64,000 nucleotides of DNA from Corynebacterium callunae DSM 20147. GTDB taxonomy: Bacteria; Actinomycetota; Actinomycetes; Mycobacteriales; Mycobacteriaceae. Below, piece after piece: positions 1 through 7,635 of this stretch. Every line of letters begins with the position of its first letter. The first letter of the stretch is position 1. A program made the translations under genes and the position numbers. Under the pieces are notes generated by a model, which saw only the letters and a list, made by a program, of their open reading frames with translations, was not told the origin of the DNA and did not search any database. The stretch is from NCBI RefSeq assembly GCF_000344785.1, contig NC_020506.1, forward strand, positions 1,736,001 to 1,800,000. Reading direction: 5' to 3'.

Positions 1-1
1 T

Positions 2-397
2 GAAGAACTTGAACTCAGCGGTGGCCATACTCCAGGCAGCTTGCGCGATCCGTGGGCTCATGGCGATCATGCCCCACTTCTTAATGCCGCCAAGTCCTTG
101 GTTAAGAAGGGTATTAGGCAGGTCATAATCACCAACAAGCGCACCGAGGCAATCTTGGTCTCCGAAGATGAAGCACTGCTATGCACTTATACTCAGGCTT
201 CCGGAAAACAAGGTGTCAATTGGCGGGAATCTTTCACGGCGGGTTTCTTGTCTTCCAATTTGGAAGTTGATGATTCGGCAGTAAATCTTGCTCGCGCGGT
301 GGCTTATGCCAATGCTGAAGGCAGTGAGTGGGATAACTTCATTCCCACCCCAGACCGCTTGCAACCACAATTTGTGGAGATCCGTGCTCTGACTTAG
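2..397 (+). CDS. PfkB-family sugar kinase, C-terminal part only (cut by window start)
   Basis: This is the last 131 codons of a gene that begins before the window; it is open from base 2 and ends with TAG. The C-terminal pattern ESFTAGFL and its place beside ptsI fit a 1-phosphofructokinase-like (PfkB/ribokinase) protein, as found next to ptsI in C. glutamicum. PfkB enzymes normally carry GAGD just before SF.AGF, where the Asp is the catalytic base and the Gly-Ala-Gly forms the anion hole. Here those four residues read NWRE, so kinase activity is doubtful. The gene converges on ptsI, with a shared terminator between them. Confidence 0.75.
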   Translation, partial: EELELSGGHTPGSLRDPWAHGDHAPLLNAAKSLVKKGIRQVIITNKRTEAILVSEDEALLCTYTQASGKQGVNWRESFTAGFLSSNLEVDDSAVNLARAVAYANAEGSEWDNFIPTPDRLQPQFVEIRALT

Positions 398-404
398 CAC
401 AAAA

Positions 405-450
405 ACACAACAAAAAGTGGCTCGAAGTTCAACAGAACTTCGAGCCACTT
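405..450 (-). terminator. Rho-independent terminator of ptsI (may also stop the kinase gene)
   Basis: Perfect 16-bp inverted repeat (415-430 / 435-450) with an AACA loop between two converging genes. On the minus strand it is followed by a T-rich run (TTTTTG), so it mainly serves ptsI. The plus-strand side lacks a T-run. Confidence 0.85.
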
Positions 451-492
451 TCACATGTGGGCCTTAACTCCTAAGTGTTAAGGCTCCAGGTC

Positions 493-2202
493 TTACTTAT
501 TTGCTGCTTCGATTACTGCGCGGACAGCGGCACGAGCTTCGGTTGCGCCTTCTGCATCCAAAGCTGCCTCGGCAGCCTTCTTACAGGTCTCCAAGTCAAC
601 TTCAGCCAGCTGAGCGCCGACTGCAGCAAGTGCAGTTGAAGCGGCTGACAGGGAGTTAACTCCCAGGCCGGTCAAAACAGTTGCCAACAGTGGATCAGCG
701 GCTGCTTCGCCACAAACACCAACTGGGGTGTCAAAGCGCTGACCCTCATCACAGGTGTGCTTGATCAAACGCAGAACCGCTGGCTGCCAAGGATCAGTCA
801 GGTATGCCAATTCTGGGGACATGCGGTCTGCAGCCATGGTGTACTGGGTGAGGTCATTGGTACCGATGGATACGAAGTCCAGGTGTGGCATGATCTTATC
901 GGCCATGAGGGAAGCTGCTGGAACTTCGATCATTGCGCCGGCAATAAGTCCGCGCTCGCGACACATATCAGCAAACCACTTGGCTTCATAAGCGGTGGCC
1001 ACCATTGGTGCCATAACCCAGGTTGGAGCTTCGTCGCCACGGCCAAGACCTGCAACAGCCTTGGCAATTGCATCAAGCTGACGGGTGAGCAATTCAACAT
1101 TGCCGCGGGCAATACGCAGACCACGCACGCCCAAAGCAGGGTTCATTTCATCTGCCATAGAAGCAAATGGAACTGGCTTATCGGAACCGGCATCCAAGGA
1201 TCGAACCACGATCTTGGATTCTGGGAATGCTGCCAGCACCTGGGAGTAAACCTCTGCCTGCTCTTCTACAGAAGGCTCTTCAGTGGCAGAAAGGAAGCAC
1301 AATTCGGTACGGAAGAGGCCAATGCCTTCAGCTTCAGTTTCTGCTGCCTGACGTGCGGTGTTGCCATCTTGGACGTTGGCAAGCAACTGCACACGGTGAC
1401 CGTCCTTAGTTTGGGCTGGGCCCTTCCACTCGGCGATACGAGCAGCCTGCTCCATAGACTCAGCAACCAACTGGGTTGCCTCAGCTTCGTCCGCGTTACG
1501 GGTGATAGTGCCGAGGCTGCCGTCGATAAGCACCTTTTCGCCGGACTTGATGTCCTTGATCTTGGGGCCGGTGGCGACAATACAAGGAACGTTTAGCTGG
1601 CGCGCGATGATGGCGGTGTGGCTGGTTGGGCCACCGAGCTCAGTAACCAAGCCTACGAAGAGCTCGGTATCAAGCGCTGCGGTATCTGCTGGGGAAAGGT
1701 CATCAGCAAAGAGCACAACCTGGCCAGAAACATCAGGCAAGCCTGGCTCTTCTTCGCCGCGGAGCTCTGCGATAACGCGGTCACGGATATCGCGCAGGTC
1801 GGTGGTGCGCTCTGCAATGAGGCCACCAGCAGCTTCAAACATGGAGATGAACTTGGTGGTTGCTGCAACTACGGCGTATTCCGCAGGGTGTCCACCCTTC
1901 ACGCCCTTAATAACAGCTTTGCGCCAACCACGGTCATTAACCATGCCTGCAGTCGCCTTGAGGACCTCAGCAGCTGGGCCCTCAGCATGTGCTGAGCGCT
2001 CCAACAGGCGGGCAGAAACGGTTCCTGCTGCCTGATCAAATCTTTCGAGCTCAGCATCGCGCTTTTCTTCCGAAACTACTTCGCCTGCGGAGGGAAGTTC
2101 GGGGCGCGGAGTGATCCACACTGCGCTTGCATAACGAACTCCACCAACAACGCCAGTACCCTTCAGTACGGTGTCCTGAATCACATCGGCCACTATAGCC
2201 AC
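493..2202 (-). CDS. ptsI: Phosphoenolpyruvate-protein phosphotransferase, PTS enzyme I
   Basis: Enzyme I of the sugar phosphotransferase system: a cytoplasmic protein that takes phosphate from PEP and passes it to HPr. It is 569 aa, the usual size, and nearly identical in layout to C. glutamicum PtsI. The phosphohistidine lies in GGPTSHTAIIAR (His195). The C-terminal half has the PEP-binding barrel, including IEVPAA, SIGTNDLTQY and the VCGEAAADP cysteine motif. The start is GTG, with GAGG five bases upstream. It is transcribed away from the fructose genes, which share its 405-bp upstream region and carry its partners PtsF and PtsH. Confidence 0.97.
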   Translation of the reverse strand: MAIVADVIQDTVLKGTGVVGGVRYASAVWITPRPELPSAGEVVSEEKRDAELERFDQAAGTVSARLLERSAHAEGPAAEVLKATAGMVNDRGWRKAVIKGVKGGHPAEYAVVAATTKFISMFEAAGGLIAERTTDLRDIRDRVIAELRGEEEPGLPDVSGQVVLFADDLSPADTAALDTELFVGLVTELGGPTSHTAIIARQLNVPCIVATGPKIKDIKSGEKVLIDGSLGTITRNADEAEATQLVAESMEQAARIAEWKGPAQTKDGHRVQLLANVQDGNTARQAAETEAEGIGLFRTELCFLSATEEPSVEEQAEVYSQVLAAFPESKIVVRSLDAGSDKPVPFASMADEMNPALGVRGLRIARGNVELLTRQLDAIAKAVAGLGRGDEAPTWVMAPMVATAYEAKWFADMCRERGLIAGAMIEVPAASLMADKIMPHLDFVSIGTNDLTQYTMAADRMSPELAYLTDPWQPAVLRLIKHTCDEGQRFDTPVGVCGEAAADPLLATVLTGLGVNSLSAASTALAAVGAQLAEVDLETCKKAAEAALDAEGATEARAAVRAVIEAANK

Positions 2203-2277
2203 CTTATCCTCACAGTCTGAGACTTGTTTCCCTCAAGATCACCACAAAATCAACAGTTGTGCAACTAATCAAACATA

Positions 2278-2305
2278 ATCATATTGACAAACAAACACAT
2301 ATCAA
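2278..2305 (-). promoter_or_regulatory. Probable ptsI promoter
   Basis: On the minus strand, -35 TTGATA (2300-2305) and -10 TATGAT (2278-2283) are 16 bp apart, close to consensus. Transcription would start near 2271, giving a leader of about 70 bases. Confidence 0.6.
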
Positions 2306-2317
2306 CATAGCGTGTTG
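2303..2317. promoter_or_regulatory. Inverted repeat over the ptsI -35 box, possible repressor site
   Basis: CAACA-N5-TGTTG overlaps the -35 hexamer of the proposed ptsI promoter. A second CACAA...TTGTG repeat lies at 2243-2261. In C. glutamicum the DeoR-type repressor SugR controls pts genes, so this is a candidate site; the assignment to SugR is inference. Confidence 0.4.
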
Positions 2318-2546
2318 TTATGAGGGCACAATATTTCTAAGGATGAGATGCTGCTCACATTTGAAGTTTTCGCAGTTTAACTTGGTTTTTGGGAGTTATT
2401 TTTGCGATAACACCATTCTAGTGACGCGAGACACATTGTGCGAAAAATGCCTTAAAAAGGGCTATTTTTCCGCAAGGATCTCAAACTTTTTCACCACAAC
2501 TGAAAATTTAGAAATCGGAAATAAACCAACATTTTCCTGTTCCTCT

Positions 2547-2581
2547 TGTCACAACTAATGTCACAACGTTCCGTCGTTGTG
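2547..2581 (+). promoter_or_regulatory. Candidate fruR promoter/operator region
   Basis: TGTCACAAC occurs twice, 12 bp apart (2547-2555 and 2559-2567). The second copy runs into a CACAACG-N6-CGTTGTG inverted repeat (2562-2581). A weak -10-like TAATGT sits at 2556-2561. The position 27 bp before fruR fits autoregulation by a DeoR-type repressor. Confidence 0.4.
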
Positions 2582-2607
2582 CACCTGTTTAAGCCAAAGG
2601 AGCCAAG

Positions 2608-3381
2608 ATGACTCAAACTGAGCGTCAACACAATATCTTGGCTTTGCTATTGCCCACTGGTCGCGTTGGCGTTGCAGAATTAGCGCAACACTTTGATGTC
2701 ACTTCGGAGACAATCAGGCGAGACCTGCGGATAATGGAGTCCCACGGCTTAGTTCAGCGTGTGCATGGCGGGGCTATAACCCCAGAACCCGATGGAACTT
2801 CATCGTCAACACTTAAGCCGTTGAAAGTTCCAGGCCTACCACCTGATCCGACCTTGTTGCATTTGGTGGAAAAGGCAGCCCAACTAATTGATCCTCAGGT
2901 ACGCAGTATTTTCCTCGACGCAGGGATAGCGTGTACCGCATTAGCCACTGTGCTGGGAGATCCTCCCGAAAATGCACGGTGGACGGTAGTCACCAACTCC
3001 CCCGGCGCGGTGATTGCACTTTCGGATTCCGGCGCTACAACCGCTGCGATTCTCGGAGGATATGTCCACGGGGAAAGCCAATCAGTTATTGGTCCGGAGG
3101 CCGTAAAAATGGTTTCTCAGCTGCGCGCCGACATCGCCTTTGTCAACGCAGATTGCTTTGATTCCAGAGCCGGACTTAGCACCGATTATCCAGAAACTAT
3201 TCCGATCAAAAAAGCAATGATCGCAAATTCACGCTTCACGGTGGCAGTTCATTCAGCATCTGCACAACAACCACGCTGGCATCATGGATTTGCTTCACCC
3301 GCTGATTTTGATGTTTTAGTGACAGATTCAGACGATATCCACGCATTACCCAATCAAGATTTCCAGGTGATTAACCCTTGA
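2608..3381 (+). CDS. fruR: DeoR-family transcriptional regulator of the fructose operon
   Basis: Residues 1-57 form the DeoR winged helix-turn-helix, with the family signature ETIRRDL...L....G...R.HGGA. The rest is the DeoR sugar-phosphate sensor domain. Length is 257 aa. The ATG start has AAAGGAG seven bases before it. It is the first gene of fruR-fruK-ptsF; its TGA overlaps the TTG start of fruK. By family and position it should repress the operon and probably respond to fructose 1-phosphate. The ligand is inferred. Confidence 0.93.
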   Translation: MTQTERQHNILALLLPTGRVGVAELAQHFDVTSETIRRDLRIMESHGLVQRVHGGAITPEPDGTSSSTLKPLKVPGLPPDPTLLHLVEKAAQLIDPQVRSIFLDAGIACTALATVLGDPPENARWTVVTNSPGAVIALSDSGATTAAILGGYVHGESQSVIGPEAVKMVSQLRADIAFVNADCFDSRAGLSTDYPETIPIKKAMIANSRFTVAVHSASAQQPRWHHGFASPADFDVLVTDSDDIHALPNQDFQVINP

Positions 3382-4370
3382 TCATTACATTCACCCCCAA
3401 CCCGAGTATTGATTCCACGCTCAGCTTGGGCGAGCAGCTTAATAGAGGTGCTGTCCAGCGCCTCACCTCGGTTACCTCAGTAGCCGGCGGTAAGGGCATT
3501 AACGTGGCCCATGCTGTGCAGCTGGCTGGACTTGAAACCCTTGCCATCTTCCCAGCTGGCAAGTTGGATCCCTTCATTGCGCTCGTGCGCGATATCGGAC
3601 TACCTGTCGCATCGGTCGGCATTGCTTCCAATGTGCGTACCAATACCACCATCACCGAGCCTGATGGCACCACCACCAAGCTCAATGGCCCCGGTGCTCC
3701 ACTGAGTGAAGCAAAGCTTAAAAGCTTGGAAAAGATGCTTGTCGACGCGCTGACGCCCGAGGTTGTTTGGGTTGTGCTGGCGGGCTCCCTGCCCCCAGGG
3801 GCACCAAAAGACTGGTATTCACAGCTTACTGCGCTAATCCATGAGGCTCGTCCTGATGTGCGCGTGGCAGTGGACACCTCCGATCAGCCGTTGATGGAAA
3901 TCGGGAAGAATCTAGAAAGGCCAGGTGCTGCCCCAAACCTCATTAAACCCAATGGTCTCGAGCTTGGACAATTAGCTCAAACCGATGGTGAAGAACTTGA
4001 AGCTTTGGCGCTTCAAGGTGATTACTCCGCCATCATCTCTGCTGCTGAAGTTCTGGTAAACCGCGGAATCGAACAGGTTCTTGTCACCCTCGGTGCCGCT
4101 GGAGCTGTCTTGGTAAGCGCAGCGGGTGCGTGGGTTTCCTCCACGCCAAAGATTGAAGTTGTTTCCACCGTTGGTGCTGGCGACTGTGCTCTTGCAGGTT
4201 TTGTGATGGCACACACCAAGGGCGCAACGATTGAAGATGCACTTCTGCAAGCAGTTTCTTATGGTTCCGCCGCCGCGGCTCTGCCCGGCACCACAATCCC
4301 ACGTCCTGACCACGTCACCGCAGCTGGTGCAGAGGTCACCCAGGTTAAGAATTCGAAAGAGTCATCATGA
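3378..4370 (+). CDS. fruK: 1-phosphofructokinase
   Basis: A PfkB-family kinase that converts fructose 1-phosphate, made by PtsF during uptake, into fructose 1,6-bisphosphate. It is 330 aa. It has the N-terminal SVAGGKGINVAHA substrate motif and an intact GAGDCALAGF motif with the catalytic Asp, unlike the kinase fragment at the left edge. The start is TTG in a TTGA overlap with fruR, with AGGTGA seven bases upstream. Its TGA overlaps the ATG of ptsF (ATGA), so the three genes are translationally coupled. Confidence 0.95.
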   Translation: MIITFTPNPSIDSTLSLGEQLNRGAVQRLTSVTSVAGGKGINVAHAVQLAGLETLAIFPAGKLDPFIALVRDIGLPVASVGIASNVRTNTTITEPDGTTTKLNGPGAPLSEAKLKSLEKMLVDALTPEVVWVVLAGSLPPGAPKDWYSQLTALIHEARPDVRVAVDTSDQPLMEIGKNLERPGAAPNLIKPNGLELGQLAQTDGEELEALALQGDYSAIISAAEVLVNRGIEQVLVTLGAAGAVLVSAAGAWVSSTPKIEVVSTVGAGDCALAGFVMAHTKGATIEDALLQAVSYGSAAAALPGTTIPRPDHVTAAGAEVTQVKNSKESS

Positions 4371-6415
4371 GTAGCGTTATCAATACCTCTCTTGTCAGGT
4401 TGGATGTCGATCTCGGCAGCTCCACCACTGATGTCATCAACGGCCTAGCTGCCGTCGTCCATGCTGCAGGTCGCGCCACCTCTGCTGAAGCACTTGCAGA
4501 AAACGCCCTTGAGCGTGAAGCAAAGTCCGGCACTGGTGTTCCCGGCAAAGTAGCAATCCCCCATTGCCGCAGTGAGGCTGTATCCGAGCCAACCTTGGCC
4601 TTTGCTCGCTTGACCCGTCCCGTTGACTTCAACGGACCAGACGGCGATGCAGACATCGTTTTCCTCATTGCAGCACCAGCAGGTGGCGGCAAAGAGCACC
4701 TAAAGATCTTGTCCAAGCTAGCGCGTTCTTTGGTTAAGAAGGACTTCATTCAGGCTCTGCACGAGGCTAAGACTGAAGAAGAAATCGTCAACGTGGTGGA
4801 CGCAGTTCTCAACCCAGCACCTAAGGATCCAGTTGCTGCCGCTCCTGCGGCTGCAACCCCGGCGACGTCGTCAAGCGTTACTCGTATCGTGGCCATTACC
4901 GCCTGCCCTACCGGTATCGCGCACACCTATATGGCTGCAGATTCCCTGACGCAGACCGCAGAGGGCCGCGATGATGTGGAACTTGTTGTGGAGACTCAGG
5001 GCTCTTCTGCCGTGACTCCAATGGATCCTAAGATCATTGCAGCTGCCGATGCTGTTATCTTTGCTACCGACGTCGGAGTGAAGGATCGCGAGCGTTTTGC
5101 GGGCATTCCAGTTATCGAATCTGGCGTCAAGCGCGCAATCAATGAGCCTGCCAAGATGATTGACGAGGCCATTGCAGCGTCTAAGAACCCTAATGCCCGC
5201 AAGGTTGCAGGTTCTGGACAAGCTGTCGCTGCTGAAGAAGTTGGCGAAAAGCTCGGCTGGGGCAAGCGCATCCAGCAAGCTGTCATGACCGGCGTTTCCT
5301 ACATGGTGCCTTTTGTGGCTGCCGGTGGTCTACTGCTCGCCCTTGGTTTTGCCTTCGGCGGTTATGACATGGCCAATGGCTGGCAAGCAATTGCTACCCA
5401 ATTCTCCCTGACCAACCTGCCTGGTAACACCATCGACATCGATGGAGTTGCTACTACCTTCGATCGTTCGGGCTTCCTGCTCTACTTTGGTGCTGTCCTC
5501 TTTGCCACAGGCCAGGGCGCCATGGGCTTTATCGTCGCCGCGTTGTCCGGTTACACCGCCTACGCCCTTGCTGGCCGTCCAGGTATCGCACCGGGCTTTG
5601 TCGGTGGTGCAATTTCTGTCACCGTCGGCGCTGGCTTCATCGGTGGTCTGGTTACCGGTATCCTCGCTGGACTTGTCGCACTGTGGATCAGCTCCTGGAA
5701 GGTCCCACGCGTTATTCAGTCACTAATGCCCGTGGTAATCATCCCGCTGCTGACCTCCCTGGTCGTTGGTCTTGTGATGTTCTTGATCTTGGGTCGTCCA
5801 CTGGCTGCCATCATGGTTGGTCTGCAGGATTGGCTGGGCTCCATGTCCGGTTCCTCTGCAGTGCTGCTCGGTATCATCCTCGGCCTCATGATGTGCTTCG
5901 ACCTCGGTGGCCCAGTTAACAAGGCTGCTTATCTATTCGGCACCGCTGGTCTTTCCACCGGTGACGAGGCTTCTATGCAGATCATGGCCACTATTATGGC
6001 CGCTGGTATGGTTCCGCCAATCGCAATGTCTATCGCTACCATGCTACGCAAGAAGCTCTTCACCCCTGCGGAGCAGGAAAACGGCAAGTCTTCTTGGTTG
6101 CTTGGTCTGGCGTTTATCTCCGAAGGCGCGATTCCTTTCGCAGCGGCTGACCCACTGCGCGTTATCCCAGCCATGATGGCTGGTGGCGCAACCACCGGTG
6201 CTATCTCCATGGCTCTTGGTGTGGGTTCACGTGCACCACACGGCGGCATCTTCGTGGTCTGGGCTATTGAGCCTTGGTGGGGCTGGTTGATCGCCCTGAT
6301 CGCCGGCACCATTGTCTCCACTGTGGTTGTTATTGCGCTTAAGCAATTCTGGCCAAATAAGGCCACCGCTGCTGAGGTCGCAAAAGCTGAAGCTCGCGAG
6401 GTTGCAAACGCTTAA
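4367..6415 (+). CDS. ptsF: PTS fructose-specific EIIABC transporter
   Basis: A 682-aa inner-membrane permease that imports fructose and phosphorylates it to fructose 1-phosphate. Domains in order: EIIA (about 1-150, phosphohistidine His66 in AIPHC), an Ala/Pro-rich linker (about 150-168), EIIB (about 170-270, phosphocysteine Cys180 in ITACPTGIAHT), and EIIC from about 300, with several membrane helices and the DLGGPVNKAA motif. It is the last gene of the fruR operon. A weak hairpin follows; ptsH then has its own promoter-like sequence. Confidence 0.96.
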   Translation: MSSVINTSLVRLDVDLGSSTTDVINGLAAVVHAAGRATSAEALAENALEREAKSGTGVPGKVAIPHCRSEAVSEPTLAFARLTRPVDFNGPDGDADIVFLIAAPAGGGKEHLKILSKLARSLVKKDFIQALHEAKTEEEIVNVVDAVLNPAPKDPVAAAPAAATPATSSSVTRIVAITACPTGIAHTYMAADSLTQTAEGRDDVELVVETQGSSAVTPMDPKIIAAADAVIFATDVGVKDRERFAGIPVIESGVKRAINEPAKMIDEAIAASKNPNARKVAGSGQAVAAEEVGEKLGWGKRIQQAVMTGVSYMVPFVAAGGLLLALGFAFGGYDMANGWQAIATQFSLTNLPGNTIDIDGVATTFDRSGFLLYFGAVLFATGQGAMGFIVAALSGYTAYALAGRPGIAPGFVGGAISVTVGAGFIGGLVTGILAGLVALWISSWKVPRVIQSLMPVVIIPLLTSLVVGLVMFLILGRPLAAIMVGLQDWLGSMSGSSAVLLGIILGLMMCFDLGGPVNKAAYLFGTAGLSTGDEASMQIMATIMAAGMVPPIAMSIATMLRKKLFTPAEQENGKSSWLLGLAFISEGAIPFAAADPLRVIPAMMAGGATTGAISMALGVGSRAPHGGIFVVWAIEPWWGWLIALIAGTIVSTVVVIALKQFWPNKATAAEVAKAEAREVANA

Positions 6416-6419
6416 CGGG

Positions 6420-6443
6420 ATGTCTGTACGGACATTGTTTTTG
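6420..6443 (+). terminator. Weak hairpin with T-run after ptsF
   Basis: A 5-bp stem (ATGTC / GACAT) is followed by TGTTTTTG directly after the ptsF stop codon. The short stem suggests partial termination, so some read-through into ptsH is likely. Confidence 0.35.
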
Positions 6444-6523
6444 AGTCCGGTATCGTGGCATTGCACTCCAAGTCTCAGTAGACTTGAAAAAGGTTAAAAC
6501 AACTCCCCGCCGTTGGTAGGGAT

Positions 6524-6554
6524 TTGGAACACAGTGCTCTCGTTCACATAGAGT
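6524..6554 (+). promoter_or_regulatory. Probable ptsH promoter
   Basis: TTGGAA (6524-6529) and TAGAGT (6549-6554) are 19 bp apart, about 26 bases before the ptsH start codon. A GCTCTC / GAGAGC inverted repeat (6535-6540, 6555-6560) spans the -10 box. Confidence 0.45.
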
Positions 6555-6580
6555 GAGAGCCCAAAGAAAGGAAAACTAGA

Positions 6581-6850
6581 ATGGCTTCCAAGACTGTTAC
6601 CGTTGGTTCCTCCGTCGGCCTGCACGCTCGTCCTGCATCCATCATCGCTGAAGCAGCTGGCGAGTACGATGATGACATTTTCCTCACCCTCGTTGGTTCT
6701 GACGATGATGAAGAGACCGATGCCTCTTCTTCCCTGATGATCATGGCTTTGGGCGCAGAGCACGGCAACGAGGTCACCGTAACCTCCGATAACGCCGAGG
6801 CTGTTGAGAAGATCGCTGCTCTTATCGAGCGCGACCTAGACGCTGAGTAA
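6581..6850 (+). CDS. ptsH: PTS phosphocarrier protein HPr
   Basis: Small cytoplasmic carrier (89 aa) that takes phosphate from enzyme I and gives it to sugar-specific EII proteins such as PtsF. The phosphorylation site is His15 in GLHARPA. A SSLMIMALG motif at about residues 49-58 matches the regulatory serine region of HPr proteins. I see no HPr kinase gene in the window, so the serine need not be regulatory. The ATG has AAAGGA nine bases upstream. A strong terminator follows. Confidence 0.97.
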   Translation: MASKTVTVGSSVGLHARPASIIAEAAGEYDDDIFLTLVGSDDDEETDASSSLMIMALGAEHGNEVTVTSDNAEAVEKIAALIERDLDAE

Positions 6851-6888
6851 TCACCTAAAAGCTAGTTTCCCTAGCTGATTCAAAAAAA

Positions 6889-6926
6889 TGCTGTTAGACC
6901 TTCTGGTCTAACAGTATTTTTCTTTT
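6889..6926 (+). terminator. Rho-independent terminator of ptsH
   Basis: Perfect 10-bp stem CTGTTAGACC / GGTCTAACAG with a TTCT loop, followed by TATTTTTCTTTT. Confidence 0.92.
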
Positions 6927-6986
6927 GCCACCGACTACCAAAAAGGTTACTGAGGCGGTGGCGCCCAGCGTCGACAAGCTCTGGTA

Positions 6987-7022
6987 CTTAAAAAGGTGTG
7001 TCCAGGTAACCTGAACACACCT
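6987..7022 (-). terminator. Terminator of the GyrI-like gene
   Basis: AGGTGTGT (6994-7001) pairs with ACACACCT (7015-7022); an inner CAGGT / ACCTG extends the stem. Read on the minus strand it ends in TTTTTAAG, placing it just after the stop of the 7045-7569 gene. Confidence 0.8.
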
Positions 7023-7044
7023 CTAATTTGTGGATTGGTGGGCT

Positions 7045-7569
7045 TTAGACAGTTGCGGGAACCTGGCACACCTGCACAAAAACTTGGGTAACCAAATCTT
7101 TGCGCTCTTCTACGCTGACGGGACCATCAACATATTCTTCCCAACCAATGGTGTTCATTGGCAAGGTGCAGCCGGTCTCGGCGACACCATCGAGGATTTC
7201 CTCCCAGGTTTCATTCAAATCCTCAGAGAGACCCTCATGACGGCTACGCATGGTCTTCATATCGCGGAAGTGATGCAGCGCCACATCGTCGATATCGCCA
7301 CCTGATTGGCTCAGCGCACCACGACGCAGCTTTTCAGCCTGCACGGAGGTAACGGGAAAACCAATAAGAATATCTACGGTGTCCGAAACATCGCCGAAGT
7401 AATAAGAGCGCGCCGGGCCGGCTGGCTCAATACCTTCAAAACGCAGGAGTTTTTTGATCTCTGCATAGCCTTGTTGAAAAAGCTCTGGCAGCTCCTCAGG
7501 CTGAACGATTACCCTAATGCCCACAATGTCATGGGCCGGGATCTTTTCAAACTGGGTATCAACTATCAA
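7045..7569 (-). CDS. GyrI-like / AraC effector-binding domain protein
   Basis: A 174-aa soluble protein. The opening pattern (FEKIPAHDIVGIRVIVQPEELPELFQQGYAEI) and the YYFGDVSDTVDILIGFPV segment resemble the GyrI-like small-molecule-binding fold that also forms the effector domain of some AraC/MerR regulators. There is no DNA-binding domain, so it is a stand-alone ligand-binding or inhibitor-type protein of unknown target. It lies after hflX and the uracil permease on the same strand, but has its own terminator and a 66-bp gap upstream. Function is not inferred further. Confidence 0.7.
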   Translation of the reverse strand: MIVDTQFEKIPAHDIVGIRVIVQPEELPELFQQGYAEIKKLLRFEGIEPAGPARSYYFGDVSDTVDILIGFPVTSVQAEKLRRGALSQSGGDIDDVALHHFRDMKTMRSRHEGLSEDLNETWEEILDGVAETGCTLPMNTIGWEEYVDGPVSVEERKDLVTQVFVQVCQVPATV

Positions 7570-7635
7570 TGTGGGGTTCCTAAGAAAGACTAAACACTTG
7601 CCACGCGCAAAATGCGTGGACTGAATCGCGACGTT

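Noticed and set aside
757..1596. 279-codon plus-strand frame opposite ptsI
   Set aside because: Antisense shadow; ptsI is certain and the translated product is not protein-like.
2259..2558. 99-codon frame filling the ptsI-fruR gap
   Set aside because: No ribosome-binding site or protein-like composition, and it covers the promoter and operator region.
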